Of a DNA stretch of 64,000 nucleotides, positions 55,750 to 64,000 are shown piece after piece. The stretch covers positions 550,746 to 614,745 of the forward strand of contig JAGYIJ010000001.1 in assembly GCA_018402685.1 (NCBI GenBank), in the 5' to 3' direction. A program made the position numbers and the translations under genes. Numbering within the stretch: the first letter of the stretch is position 1; each line of letters starts with the position of its first letter. The stretch is from Aquiluna sp. (GTDB taxonomy: Bacteria; Actinomycetota; Actinomycetes; Actinomycetales; Microbacteriaceae). The notes beneath the pieces were generated by a model, which saw nothing but the letters and a program-made list of their open reading frames with translations, did no database searches and had not been told where the DNA came from.

Positions 55750-58700
55750 ATGAGCAAGGCGTTTTGGCCTGCTTCAAGGGCCAGCATCATTTTGTTGCCC
55801 TCTGGAGCTCAAGGCCAGAACCTCTTTGATTTTGCCAAGAGTTGGGTGGAAGCCGGTCTTTTGGGGCCAGCTATTTGGGTACTTCCTGAGTCAATAGTGA
55901 ACGAAGACGGGTCACCGCCAAAGGTCATGGCTACGGTTTTGGGCATTAGTTCTGACCGTTCTGTAATCGAGATCGAAGTGGACCTTTTCGAACAGATTGC
56001 CAGGGAGGCGTTAAAGGTAATTCGACTCATAAAGCTTCGTTCAGCAAGACCGTCACAGGAGTTCGACAAAGAGCAGGACGCGATAGTCAAGATCATTGAA
56101 AAGTACCTGGGCTGGTCAGTTCCTGCTCACGATAAGCGTCTGAGCGACAGGGATGCTGTCCTTGATTACCAGCCAATCAACCTGATCTGTGCCCCGACTG
56201 AGTTCAATGTGACCGTTCAGGAGAACTGGTCTCGCATGGGATACGGCACAACCATAATTGCCGCACCCGAAGATCGAACCAGTCCTTGGTCCTCTGATGC
56301 TTTTGTTAGGGATGACGCGAAGTTCGACGGATTTACTCTTATGCATCTGGCCACTGTCTCAGGAATCTGGAATGGATTACCAGTTGGCACTCTGGAGCTT
56401 TTTGAGCGTGAGCGTTCAGGAATGACTCAGGTTTGGCTCTCTAGGGTATTTTTCTCAGGAGTCTTCACGGATGGTCTCGCGCGACGCATCGCTGCGGGTT
56501 TTGTTGAAGACTTGGCCGATCCGAGTTACGAACTTCTGGACGCGCCCGAGGGCACTGTCTTCATCGACCCTGTCTACGAGGACGCTTACGTTGACGTCAT
56601 GGTGGACGCCAGCTTTTTGCTAGATGAGGGAGCTCTCGAATATCGCAGACCAGAGTTGCCTGGTGATCCCAACAAGACGCGGCTGGGTATTTTTCAGCAG
56701 CTTGCTCTCTACTTTGTCTTCACTGGACGTCGCTTAGCAAGGCTCCCTTACTGGAGCTTTATGTGGGTGAAGCGACTAGTTGCCTCCGGTTTGCAGAGCA
56801 GGCTTCAAGGCAAAGCAGGCTCAAAAGAGGTCGGTCAAGGCCTGGAGGAAAGACAAGACTTTTATGATTCGGCAGTTTTAGCAAGCTACGCACAGGTAGA
56901 GGCAGAGCGCGTCAGGGCTGAAGAGGCACTAAAGATCCCAGTGAAACTCGCACAGGTGAAGTCAACCCACACCCTTTGGCAGAGCCTCAGGGAGATGGTC
57001 TTTGGTTCGCTCGATGGTGGCTCAGACCTGAGCTGGGCAGGTTTTCAGCCGTTGGACGGGGACCGGCGCCCAATTTTTGCAAATGTTGGCCCAGTTGTCC
57101 CGCTTATTCAGACCAAGTGGGAACCAGAGCTGCCACTACCCACAGACCTAGCAAAATCTGGCCTCGACGGAAGAGACTCAGAGGTCGCAATCGCCCAAAG
57201 TCTGAAGTTGTATCTCGCGTCGAAAGAGGAGCGGAATCTTGCCCTGGTCTCGCTTATTGAGTCGGCTCAGGCTGAAGCCAACGAGTTAGAAGCTTCAATC
57301 GAGGGCCAAAGAGCGGAGCTCTCTTCAAACCAGGGATTCAAACTCAGTGAGAGTGGCGAAGAGATATTGCTAAACCTAACTGAAGCAAATGCTCTTTACA
57401 AAACTGCCAAGTTGGAGTCGGGCGAAGAAGCCTTCAACTTGCCCGATGCGATTAGGTCGTACAAGGCAGGCCTGAAAGCCCTCAAGGAAAAACAAAAAGA
57501 GGTCGAAGACCTTCAGGCCGAGAGTCAACAAGGCGAGGAAGCGTTAGTTAGTCAGCAGCTCAACCTGCAAAGTCTTTCGACCTGGCTTGAGTCCACTGAG
57601 AGGACTTACCTAAACAAGCTTTCGGTCGCTATGAAGAACAGGCTGGACCAGGTAAAGAACGATCTTGACTCCATGTCACTGGCACTCCAAAACTTGGAGC
57701 TGCCTGAAAAAGGTGCTTTGATCCGGCTTCGAAAGAAGTTCCACAAATCGCTTCTAATTGGACTAGCCGTAGCACTGGGAGCTGCAGTGCTTTACCAACT
57801 TGGCTACACGCAGTTTGAACTGGCCAACAACCCAGACTGGCCTTTGCCGGCAACTGTCTGGCTTATTGCCGCCACTGCCTTCATATTCGCCATCCTCGGT
57901 CTTTCAGCGGATTACTACAGATCTTGGAGTCAATTTGATCGCACCGTGGCCCTCAAGCTGACTGACATGCAGCGAGTTGTCGAAGGGCACAAGAAAGCTC
58001 AGGTCGAGGAGAATCGCCTATCGATCCTCTACACCCAAACCCTTGAATGGCTGGAAATAATCGCATCTGCGCTCAAGAAACCATGGAGCGTGAGAGAGTC
58101 TTGGAAGCAGTCCTCTCTTCGCGCCCTGGATCTCGAGAAGCTTCCTTTTGCAATGAGAGTTGCGCAAGCACAAGCGGACGAAGAAGCACCTGTTTATGTG
58201 CTCCGCAACGCCGCTGCGGCATCTCTCGCAAGAAGAGGATGGAGAGCAAAGAGCTTTGAAATGCTGGTTGCAGAAGTGGCAAAGCTGTCGGGGAAGACAA
58301 ACTCGTTCAAGGTGGAATCTCTAGATCGAGACCTGCCTCACGCATCGAACGGTGCGAGAAGAATCATGAAGGAGTTCATTGAAAGCCCAGCTGTTGCTCG
58401 AGAGGGTTGCCGCAAGGCAACTGAAACCAATCATCGAAAAGCTCCAGGGCGAAGCGATGACGACAGCCAGACCAAAAGTCTTACAAGTCGACATGGATCC
58501 CTTGAGTCCAATTCGAGTTGACCCTGAATCCGTTATGGAATACGAGCCAGAAGAGCAGTGGGATGATTTCTTAACGCACACCTTGACCCTGGGCGACGGG
58601 GCCACAGACCCACTCACACCGCTAACAGCCCTTGCTTTGGGCGATGCTCATATTCAGTCCGGGGAACATGAAGGTGTAACTGGCCACGTCTTACTTCCTC

Positions 58701-58924
58701 AACGTGTGGCAAATGAGCTAAAGATCCAGGGCATACCGAATTTGCTTTTCACTCCTCACAAGGAGCAAACCCCAGCTCCGATCGATTCTGTTGTGAGGGT
58801 TGATTTGGTCGGCCCACTCAACCCTGAGATCACGAGATTACTTTCAGGAGACAGCGTTGCAGGGTCAGGAGTTGAACTAACTGAAAAGGATGCTCCAAAG
58901 CTTCGCCCCGGGGCCTTTGACTAA
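55750..58924 (+). CDS. Large coiled-coil membrane protein of the tubulin-like operon (one frameshift)
   Basis: This protein has about 1057 residues. The N-terminal 300 residues are an alpha/beta-looking soluble region (SIILLPSGAQGQNLFDFAK; YQPINLICAPTEF). A basic amphipathic segment near 335 follows (RLARLPYWSFMWVKR), then a long charged coiled coil (about 490-650). Two membrane helices (about 667-685 and 700-722) form a hairpin with a short outside loop, followed by a helical cytoplasmic part. An extra base near 58377 shifts the frame; repaired, it continues KAQLLLERVAARQLKPIIEK to LRPGAFD. I recognise no named family. It is a good candidate for the membrane anchor or effector of the tubulin-like protein. 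Confidence 0.72.
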
Positions 58925-60000
58925 TGTCATCGAATCGCTCTGATCGCATTTATAGCAACCTTAGAAATGAGTTCCTGCGATTCAATGACCTAAAGCCTTC
59001 GACTAAGCCACTGCCATTCTGGATCTTGTTTCTAGCGTTCTCCGCCGCCTTGCTTGTGCCACTCATAATCTCGACCCTTCTTCCCGAGAGTGCCGATTTA
59101 GCGGTGCGAATATTCGCGGCAGCGTACCTAGCAATGAGCGCCTTTTTGCTTATCCCGGGCACTGCATTGTTTCTCAGGCGCTATTCAGACCTGTCAATTT
59201 TTCAAACACTTTTGCAAAGGTTTGAGGCTTTTCAAAGGCGCAACCTTATCGGTGCCAGAGTTGCCAAAATTGCTGGCTGGCTACTCTTGGGTTCGATTGT
59301 TCTACTTGCAGCTTGGGTCAACGCGGGAATTACCGCACTAGCCCTGATAATTTTGGCGGCTTTCCCCACCTCAAGCGCCCCACTAGAGCAGCCAAAGAGC
59401 AAGGTGATGCCTTCGGCTCCAACTCTTCCAACGTTGAACAAGCCAAGCCAACCTGTTCCGCCTCTCAATTCCGCAGCTTTCGCAGCGCCAAACCCAACCG
59501 TTGCCTACCGTTCAGATCTCGTGCCTCCATCCAAAGACCTAACTTCACGCGCTGGTTTTTGGATTTCGCTGTCACTTGCGATTCTGGTCTTCTTCTTTTC
59601 AATGTTTCCGAATGCCCTGAGCAACCTTGAGGCACCGTCATTGTTTGAAGGACCCCAACAAACAAGCTCTCCTTCGCCCAGCCCCACCCCTATGGCGAGC
59701 ACCCAATCACCCACTGTCTCGCCAACAACTTCGATGGAGGTGGTCACTGAATCCGCCACAACCTCAGTTTTGGTAGACGCTGGGGTGGGGGCAGGAGCTG
59801 GAAGCGACAACGATGACGGACTCGTTGTTGTCCCTCTAACATCTGAGGAGGAGGTCGTAGAAGCCGATCTCTTGGACCCGAGGTTCAGGTATTGCACGCA
59901 CGCTATTGGGGCTGGCTACGGTCCCTATTACGCCGGCGTAGACCCCGAGTATGGCTGGTATTTCGATCGAGACGGCGATGGGATTGTTTGTGAGAGGTAG
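58924..60000 (+). CDS. Polytopic membrane protein with C-terminal Excalibur domain
   Basis: This 358-residue protein has hydrophobic helices at about 31-53, 59-84, 115-147 (probably two) and 210-228. A Pro-rich cytoplasmic loop lies between the third and last groups. An extracellular Ser/Thr/Pro linker follows (about 240-310), then a C-terminal Excalibur-type domain (YCTHAIGAGYGPYYAG to FDRDGDGIVCE, about 325-357) with the calcium-loop-like DxDxDG. Excalibur domains are common at Gram-positive cell surfaces. The ATG overlaps the preceding TAA by 1 bp. It closes the tubulin-like operon. Confidence 0.82.
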   Translation: MSSNRSDRIYSNLRNEFLRFNDLKPSTKPLPFWILFLAFSAALLVPLIISTLLPESADLAVRIFAAAYLAMSAFLLIPGTALFLRRYSDLSIFQTLLQRFEAFQRRNLIGARVAKIAGWLLLGSIVLLAAWVNAGITALALIILAAFPTSSAPLEQPKSKVMPSAPTLPTLNKPSQPVPPLNSAAFAAPNPTVAYRSDLVPPSKDLTSRAGFWISLSLAILVFFFSMFPNALSNLEAPSLFEGPQQTSSPSPSPTPMASTQSPTVSPTTSMEVVTESATTSVLVDAGVGAGAGSDNDDGLVVVPLTSEEEVVEADLLDPRFRYCTHAIGAGYGPYYAGVDPEYGWYFDRDGDGIVCER

Positions 60001-60111
60001 AGAGCACGAAGTTAGACGTGCCTAGAGAGAACGAAACAGGGTGTTGTGTTTCTCCGCAACTTTGTTGCAAGGTGTGCGACTCCACCATACCGACACACAG
60101 TCCTCAATCAG

Positions 60112-60411
60112 CTAGTCGGCGAAACTTGTGTTTTCCCACTTCCACTTTTGGATTGCTGGGATAACCCAGAACGAGTAGATGCCAAGAGTTATGAAGATTA
60201 GAAGCAGCCAAAGTAGCCATCTACCAAACAGGCCGATTGCAGAACCGGTGAAAACCAACTGTCTGCCATCGATATAGGAATGTTTAGCTCGCCATCTCTC
60301 GAGAAGCACTAGAGCAAAGGGATAGAAAATCCCAATGGTGAGAATCGTGATCAACCCACCCAATATCGCAGTACCCCAGTAGGTGGCGGCGCCACCTTTG
60401 AATTCAAACAC
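60112..60411 (-). CDS. DUF898/YjgN-like membrane protein
   Basis: This 99-residue two- to three-helix protein matches one DUF898 repeat: FEFKGGAATYWGTAILGGLITILTIGIFYPFAL, written here in parts as FEFKGGAATYWG and ILGGLITILTIGIFYP, followed by RWRAKHSYIDGRQLVFTG and a second helix pair. Function is unknown in this family. I choose GTG 60411, preceded by GAGGGGGA; an in-frame TTG at 60432 is possible. It converges with the Excalibur gene across 111 bp in which I see nothing else. Confidence 0.75.
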   Translation of the reverse strand: MFEFKGGAATYWGTAILGGLITILTIGIFYPFALVLLERWRAKHSYIDGRQLVFTGSAIGLFGRWLLWLLLIFITLGIYSFWVIPAIQKWKWENTSFAD

Positions 60412-60568
60412 TTGTCCCCCTCGAGCCTTCAATAGCCGAATCGTTTCTGACCCAACCGCAACCCTATTACCCTGTCACCCTTGGATTTGAACAATAACTA
60501 GCACCAGTGCGTTACAAGAGCAAACTTGTCCATCCCCTCTGCTAGCTTTCAAAGCATGGGGGTTCATT

Positions 60569-61358
60569 GTGAAAAGTGTCAAGTTGTTGGTGATTGCAGC
60601 AATGACAGCAGTGACTCTGTCAGGTTGTGTTGATGAAGACCCCACGAAGGGAGCACCATTCGGAGAGTCAGACAGCCTCTACCTTGCACCGAAGAACATC
60701 GAAGAGTTCATTGAGATTGCCCAAGATGCCACAGTCCACATCTTTTGTGAGACTGAGGATGAAGACCTGCCCTATGCAGGCTCAGGCTTTCACCTAGAGA
60801 TTGGTGATGATCGCTACATCATCACCAATGCTCATGTGATTCAAGGTTGCTTGGACGACGCCGCAGAGCTCTTTGTCTATGACTCGGAAGACAACGCCCA
60901 CCTTGTCAAACTTCTCTCCTACCGCCATGTCAAAGACTGGCGGGGTCAGTGGGACGTTGCGGTACTGACCGGTAGGGATTTTGGAAGAGCCATCACTATT
61001 GCCCCAGAGGATCCCGAAACCAGGTCACTGGGTCTTGGGTGCCGGTTGGCCTTCATCCAATGGCTATTGGTATCAGCAGATTGCTCCTGGCAACGTGCTT
61101 GGCGTGACCACAAATGGAGTTGTAATTAGCAGTGCGGTGACATCTCCTGGCATGAGTGGTGGACCGCTACTAAATGCCCAAGGAGAGCTAGTTGGCATTC
61201 ACTTCGCAAGATCCCGCGATGCAAGCAGGAGAGCCCTTGCCCAGCCAGTGGCAAACCTCTGCCAGGTTGCCTTTGTCTGTGGCGGTGAGAGAAAACCCAC
61301 ACTCCCTCTTGAGTTTCCAGAAAACCCAATCAAGACCTACCTAGAGATAGAGGACTAA
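60569..61358 (+). CDS. Trypsin-like serine protease lipoprotein, one frameshift
   Basis: This protein has about 262 residues. The lipoprotein signal peptide has lipobox LSGCVDE (Cys about 20). The chymotrypsin-fold protease domain has the catalytic triad: His in YIITNAHVIQG (about 91), Asp in GQWDVAVLTG (about 132) and Ser in SPGMSGGPLLN (about 200). HtrA-like sequence context is seen (GNVLGVTTNGVVISSA) but no PDZ domain. An extra G near 61039 splits the frame; repaired, it reads LGLGAGWPSSNGYWY. It is anchored outside the cell and is probably a regulatory or stress protease. It is followed immediately by a small gene. Confidence 0.87.
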
Positions 61359-61565
61359 ATGTTCAATTGGCTCAAAGAACTCTTCATGATCAGAAGATCA
61401 CCCAAGCCACCAACAACCAATAGGCGAGTCGTGGACTCGCCTATGGATCAGGGTGATTACCACTCTGGTCCCCATGGCTACTCACCCAACACTGCCTACC
61501 CAGAGACCCAATATGGATCTAAGTTTGATGAGGATGCCGAATGGAATGAGGGGGATTGGCGCTAA
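61359..61565 (+). CDS. Small acidic hypothetical protein
   Basis: This 68-residue protein starts directly after the protease stop codon. It has a short amphipathic N-terminus (MFNWLKELFMIRRS) and a Tyr/Gly/Pro/acidic C-terminal tail (DEDAEWNEGDW). No family is recognised. Immediate abutment suggests co-translation with the protease. Confidence 0.5.
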   Translation: MFNWLKELFMIRRSPKPPTTNRRVVDSPMDQGDYHSGPHGYSPNTAYPETQYGSKFDEDAEWNEGDWR

Positions 61566-61660
61566 CACCAAAGGTTCCTGAAGGCGCCACCTACCAATAC
61601 CTGGGGATAACTCAACGCAAAGAAGTTCACTCAGCATCAAGATTCTCAACAACAAATCAT

Positions 61661-61693
61661 TGAGAGGATTGCAATGAGTATCTACAATGTAGA
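61661..61693 (+). promoter_or_regulatory. Predicted leaderless promoter and palindromic operator of mazEF
   Basis: A -35-like TTGAGA (61661-61666) is followed after 16 bp by a -10-like TACAAT (61683-61688), 9 bp before the ATG at 61698. The perfect palindrome TCTACAATGTAGA (61681-61693) covers the -10 box. The arrangement is the same as at the Phd/VapC module. Confidence 0.6.
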
Positions 61694-61697
61694 AACT

Positions 61698-61961
61698 ATG
61701 AGTGACAAAGACATCAGACTAAGGGCGACGGTAGGAAAGTGGGGCAACAGCGCTGCCGTTCGAATCCCTGCCACCCTTTTAGCCCAGGCCAACCTCACGG
61801 ACAAGCAAGCAATAGACCTTGTTCTAAGCGATGGCAAGATCACCCTTGAACCGGTCACCAAACGAGAACTCAACCTCGAAGACCTGCTTGCTCAAATCAC
61901 ACCCAGCAACCTCCATGGTGAAGTTGAGTTTGGGAAACCCGTCGGAAAAGAGATTCTCTAG
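61698..61961 (+). CDS. mazE: MazE-type antitoxin (AbrB/SpoVT fold)
   Basis: This 87-residue antitoxin has the swapped-hairpin DNA-binding domain RATVGKWGNSAAVRIPATLL (about residues 8-27), diagnostic of MazE, and a C-terminal acidic/hydrophobic toxin-binding tail. An ATG at 61674 is in frame, but 61698 fits both the family and the promoter. The stop overlaps the mazF start by 1 bp (TAGTG). Confidence 0.9.
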   Translation: MSDKDIRLRATVGKWGNSAAVRIPATLLAQANLTDKQAIDLVLSDGKITLEPVTKRELNLEDLLAQITPSNLHGEVEFGKPVGKEIL

Positions 61962-62300
61962 TGAATGGCTTTGTTCCAGACCAAGGGGACATAGTGTGGC
62001 TTGAGTTTGATCCTCAGTCAGGTCATGAGCAAAAGGGTCGAAGGCCGGCACTGGTTCTCAGCCCAAAAAGCTATAACGGCAAGGTCGGACTAATGCTCTG
62101 CTGTCCAATCACATCAAAGGCCAAGGGCTACCCCTTTGAAGTCGAAGTAGAAACCAAAGAAGTTTCGGGTGTGGTGCTTTCCGATCAGGTGAAGTCTCTT
62201 GATTGGCAAGCAAGAAAGGCAAGCCATGCTGGCTGTTGTTCCACCGGAGGTAATGAATCAGGTGAGGCAGAAGCTTGGGGTGCTTGTGGGGCTTCAATAG
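61961..62300 (+). CDS. mazF: MazF-type endoribonuclease toxin, one frameshift
   Basis: This PemK/MazF-fold mRNA interferase has about 112 residues. It reads GDIVWLEFDPQSGHEQKGRRP (in parts: GDIVWLEFDPQ, GHEQKGRRPALVLSP), then MLCCPITSKAKGYPFEV, VVLSDQVKSLDW. The catalytic Arg (GRRP) and Thr (CPITS) are present. An extra G near 62229 (GCTGGCTG) breaks the frame; repaired, it ends VVPPEVMNQVRQKLGVLVGLQ, written in two parts: VVPPEVMNQ and VRQKLGVLVGLQ. The start is GTG 61961. Confidence 0.88.
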
Positions 62301-62440
62301 GCACCGAACTTCGATCTCAGCCCTCTGCGGCTTGCAAAAGCAACTGAGAAGTTCAGTCACTAGGAGGGTGCCCCACCGGCGTGATACTCGACTGCCATAA
62401 TTCGCTACTCTGAATTGACGATACAAACCTTGGGGGAAAT

Positions 62441-63431
62441 ATGAGTCGGTTGCCAGCGGACATGTCCTTGCCGTTCTTTGCTTATGGAACTTTGAAGAGC
62501 TCCGAACTGGCCTTCAAGCAGATTGAGAAATACGTTGTAGGTAAACAGCCTGCAAGCCTGGACGATTTTGAATTAGCTGTTATTGATGGCTTGCCCAGGG
62601 CTTTTGAATCTAAGGGCGAGTTTGTTTCAGGAGAGCTGCTCACACTTGAGCCAAGAGCCTACGAAACAATCGCTGACTTTGAGCAAACCCCCAACATTTA
62701 CAAATGGACAACGGGCGAAACCGAACCTCGGAACTGCGAACCTCGTGGTCTACGCCTCACGACCGGATTCTCAACCAGGCACGACAAAGTAACGACTTGG
62801 CAGGCTTCGGACGATACTTTGCTTGCGGAGGGGATTGTTTGGGCGCTGAGGAAGCTTGCAACGGGCTGGGCTGTTTATTCGGCAGAACAGATCTGCAGCC
62901 AGCAGAACTGGTCAAGAGGCGAAGTTCCAGTTTGTTGAGCTACAGGCAACCTACTCAATTCTTTGGTCAATCTTCGAGCGACTAACTTTGTTTAGCGAGG
63001 GCCCATTACTGAACGGCGAAAAAATGCTCCCTCGAATACAGAGGCTCCGGCGAATCGATAGTTGGAACGAGGCTGTTCGAAAGGCGGCGATTGATCCGAA
63101 CCTTGGAGTGAGGTCGAGCAGTAATCCTCACGACCGCGTTACTCGCGGCAGCAATTTCGGATTCGAAGCTTGGTACAAGGTGAGAAACAACGTGATTCAC
63201 AGGGGAAAGACGGCGGATCGGGAATTTGGTCTGGTTCTCCGTGCCGCCACCGACTTACTGCGAACGCTGGCTCTTTTCATTCACGACCAGTCGCCATCGC
63301 TACGGGTATTCATGGATAAGAACTTGACAAGCGTGGAAAAGGACCTTATCTTTATCGGCTTTACTCAATCTGAGTTGGGCAGATGGGAAGAAGAAAATGC
63401 CACACGAAATAACGGCCTACCTAACACTTGA
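62441..63431 (+). CDS. GGCT-like domain fused to HEPN-like C-terminal domain, one frameshift
   Basis: This protein has about 329 residues. The N-terminal gamma-glutamylcyclotransferase/AIG2-like domain has the phosphate-loop-like FFAYGTLKSSE (about 11-21), the barrel-closing glutamate in ADFEQTPNIYKW (about 78) and GIVWALR. The C-terminal half is all-helical, with FEAWYKVRNNVIHRGK, an R-N-x-x-x-H motif typical of HEPN (Apea/RNase-like) domains. The frame breaks near 62921 (extra G); repaired, it reads SRAKFQFVELQATYSILW. If the break is real, two genes would result. ATG 62441 follows GGGGGAA. It lies 140 bp after mazF. Confidence 0.68.
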
Positions 63432-63849
63432 AAAGAACACTGGCCTCGGCGCAACCAGAGAAGTGATTGCCATGGTCGCCCTGGACGAGGGCTTCGACAG
63501 GCCTTACTGGAAAAGGTTCGACCGAAGAGGCAAGGCAGTCGTCTCTCAGTCTCCGGAAAAGATCTTTGAAGAGGGCATCTTCACTCTGATGAGAGAGGTT
63601 GAACGTGAAGATTCAATTCACATCAGTCACCCCGAGAACGGTGACACTCTGGTCTTGGAGGAGGGCAACCCGCTCTCTGCCATAGCGAGCATCGACGAAG
63701 GTTACTCCCTTTCACTCCTCGTCTATGAGTACTCAATGATGAGCCAATACATTGAGGCATTCCTTGAGCTCCCAGCAGAAAAACACCTACTAATGGAGGT
63801 TGCATCCAGGGACGTTGACCGATCAAAGCTTCCTGAGCAGAAGTTCTAG
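63397..63849 (+). CDS. Hypothetical protein
   Basis: This 150-residue soluble acidic protein overlaps the preceding gene by 35 bp. No motif is recognised. The N-terminus looks beta-rich (HEITAYLTLEKNTGLG; EVIAMVALDEGF) and the C-terminus helical (YSMMSQYIEAFLELPAEKH). Tight overlap suggests co-expression with the GGCT-HEPN gene. After it, 63850-64000 contains no feature I can support. Confidence 0.6.
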   Translation: MPHEITAYLTLEKNTGLGATREVIAMVALDEGFDRPYWKRFDRRGKAVVSQSPEKIFEEGIFTLMREVEREDSIHISHPENGDTLVLEEGNPLSAIASIDEGYSLSLLVYEYSMMSQYIEAFLELPAEKHLLMEVASRDVDRSKLPEQKF

Positions 63850-64000
63850 TTTTGCCTCTGGCTGTCGCAAAAAATGTCGGCCCTGACATGTAGTTTCTGC
63901 TCTGCATCAAGAGTCACAGCGCCAAGTACCTAGCTAGCTGTGCAGCAACCCGGTCCCACGACCCAGGGTGCTTCTAGGGATAGATGCGGCAGCAGTGCAA

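Noticed and set aside
58379..58924. Independent sixth gene in the tubulin-like operon
   Set aside because: No ribosome site or convincing start; it is the continuation of the 55750 gene after a one-base correction near 58377.

Overview
This window looks like a chromosome segment from an actinobacterium, most likely a small freshwater member of the Microbacteriaceae (Luna / Aquiluna / Rhodoluna type). The inference rests on gene style: actinobacterial purA and pyrE, GH78/RhaI-type rhamnose genes, ABC sugar importers without their own ATPase, Excalibur-domain and TM2-domain proteins, frequent TTG/GTG starts, tight 1-13 bp gene overlaps, and GC content of roughly 50-55 %. Genus is not provable from the sequence alone.

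Layout. 0-12 kb: core and housekeeping genes (a large membrane protein cut by the window edge, pyrE, an MFS exporter, a TrmH-family methyltransferase, purA, a potassium channel, Nudix, glutathione peroxidase) mixed with toxin-antitoxin (TA) modules. 12.5-28.3 kb: an L-rhamnose / rhamnoside regulon. It has a LacI repressor, rhaI, a bifunctional aldolase-dehydrogenase, rhaB, an ABC importer, a GH78 alpha-L-rhamnosidase, lldD, an alcohol dehydrogenase and an aldo/keto reductase, with copies of one palindromic operator at each promoter. 28.3-32.6 kb: NfeD and SPFH proteins, a secreted HNH nuclease, a hydrolase and a second acetyltransferase TA pair. 32.9-45.4 kb: an amino-sugar / cell-wall recycling island (nagA, RpiR regulator, murQ, ABC importer, sugar kinase, FAD/Fe-S D-lactate dehydrogenase, nagB, Ala-Glu epimerase, serine hydrolase). 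45.4-46.2 kb: a third acetyltransferase TA pair. 46.4-60.0 kb: the most unusual part. A divergent pair encodes a secreted HExxH protein and a small secreted protein. Opposite them lies a five-gene operon: a small membrane protein, a vWA protein, a 1147-residue tubulin/FtsZ-superfamily GTPase-like protein, a two-helix coiled-coil membrane protein, and a polytopic protein with an Excalibur tail. 60.1-63.9 kb: a DUF898 protein, a trypsin-like lipoprotein, mazEF, a GGCT-HEPN-like protein and a hypothetical protein.

How it works together. Rhamnosides would be imported, hydrolysed in the cytoplasm and converted to DHAP plus L-lactaldehyde, then L-lactate, then pyruvate (LldD). MurNAc would be imported, phosphorylated, split by MurQ into GlcNAc-6-P and D-lactate, and fed to fructose-6-P (NagA, NagB) and pyruvate (D-lactate dehydrogenase). 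Each lactate enantiomer has its own oxidase in the matching cluster. The tubulin-like/vWA operon resembles a proposed membrane-remodelling system of unknown function.

Data quality caveat. About 30 one-base indels, mostly extra bases and often in short homopolymers, interrupt many genes here, including the essential purA. They look like uncorrected long-read errors, not gene decay. I therefore report such genes as single CDSs across the breaks and state where each break lies.
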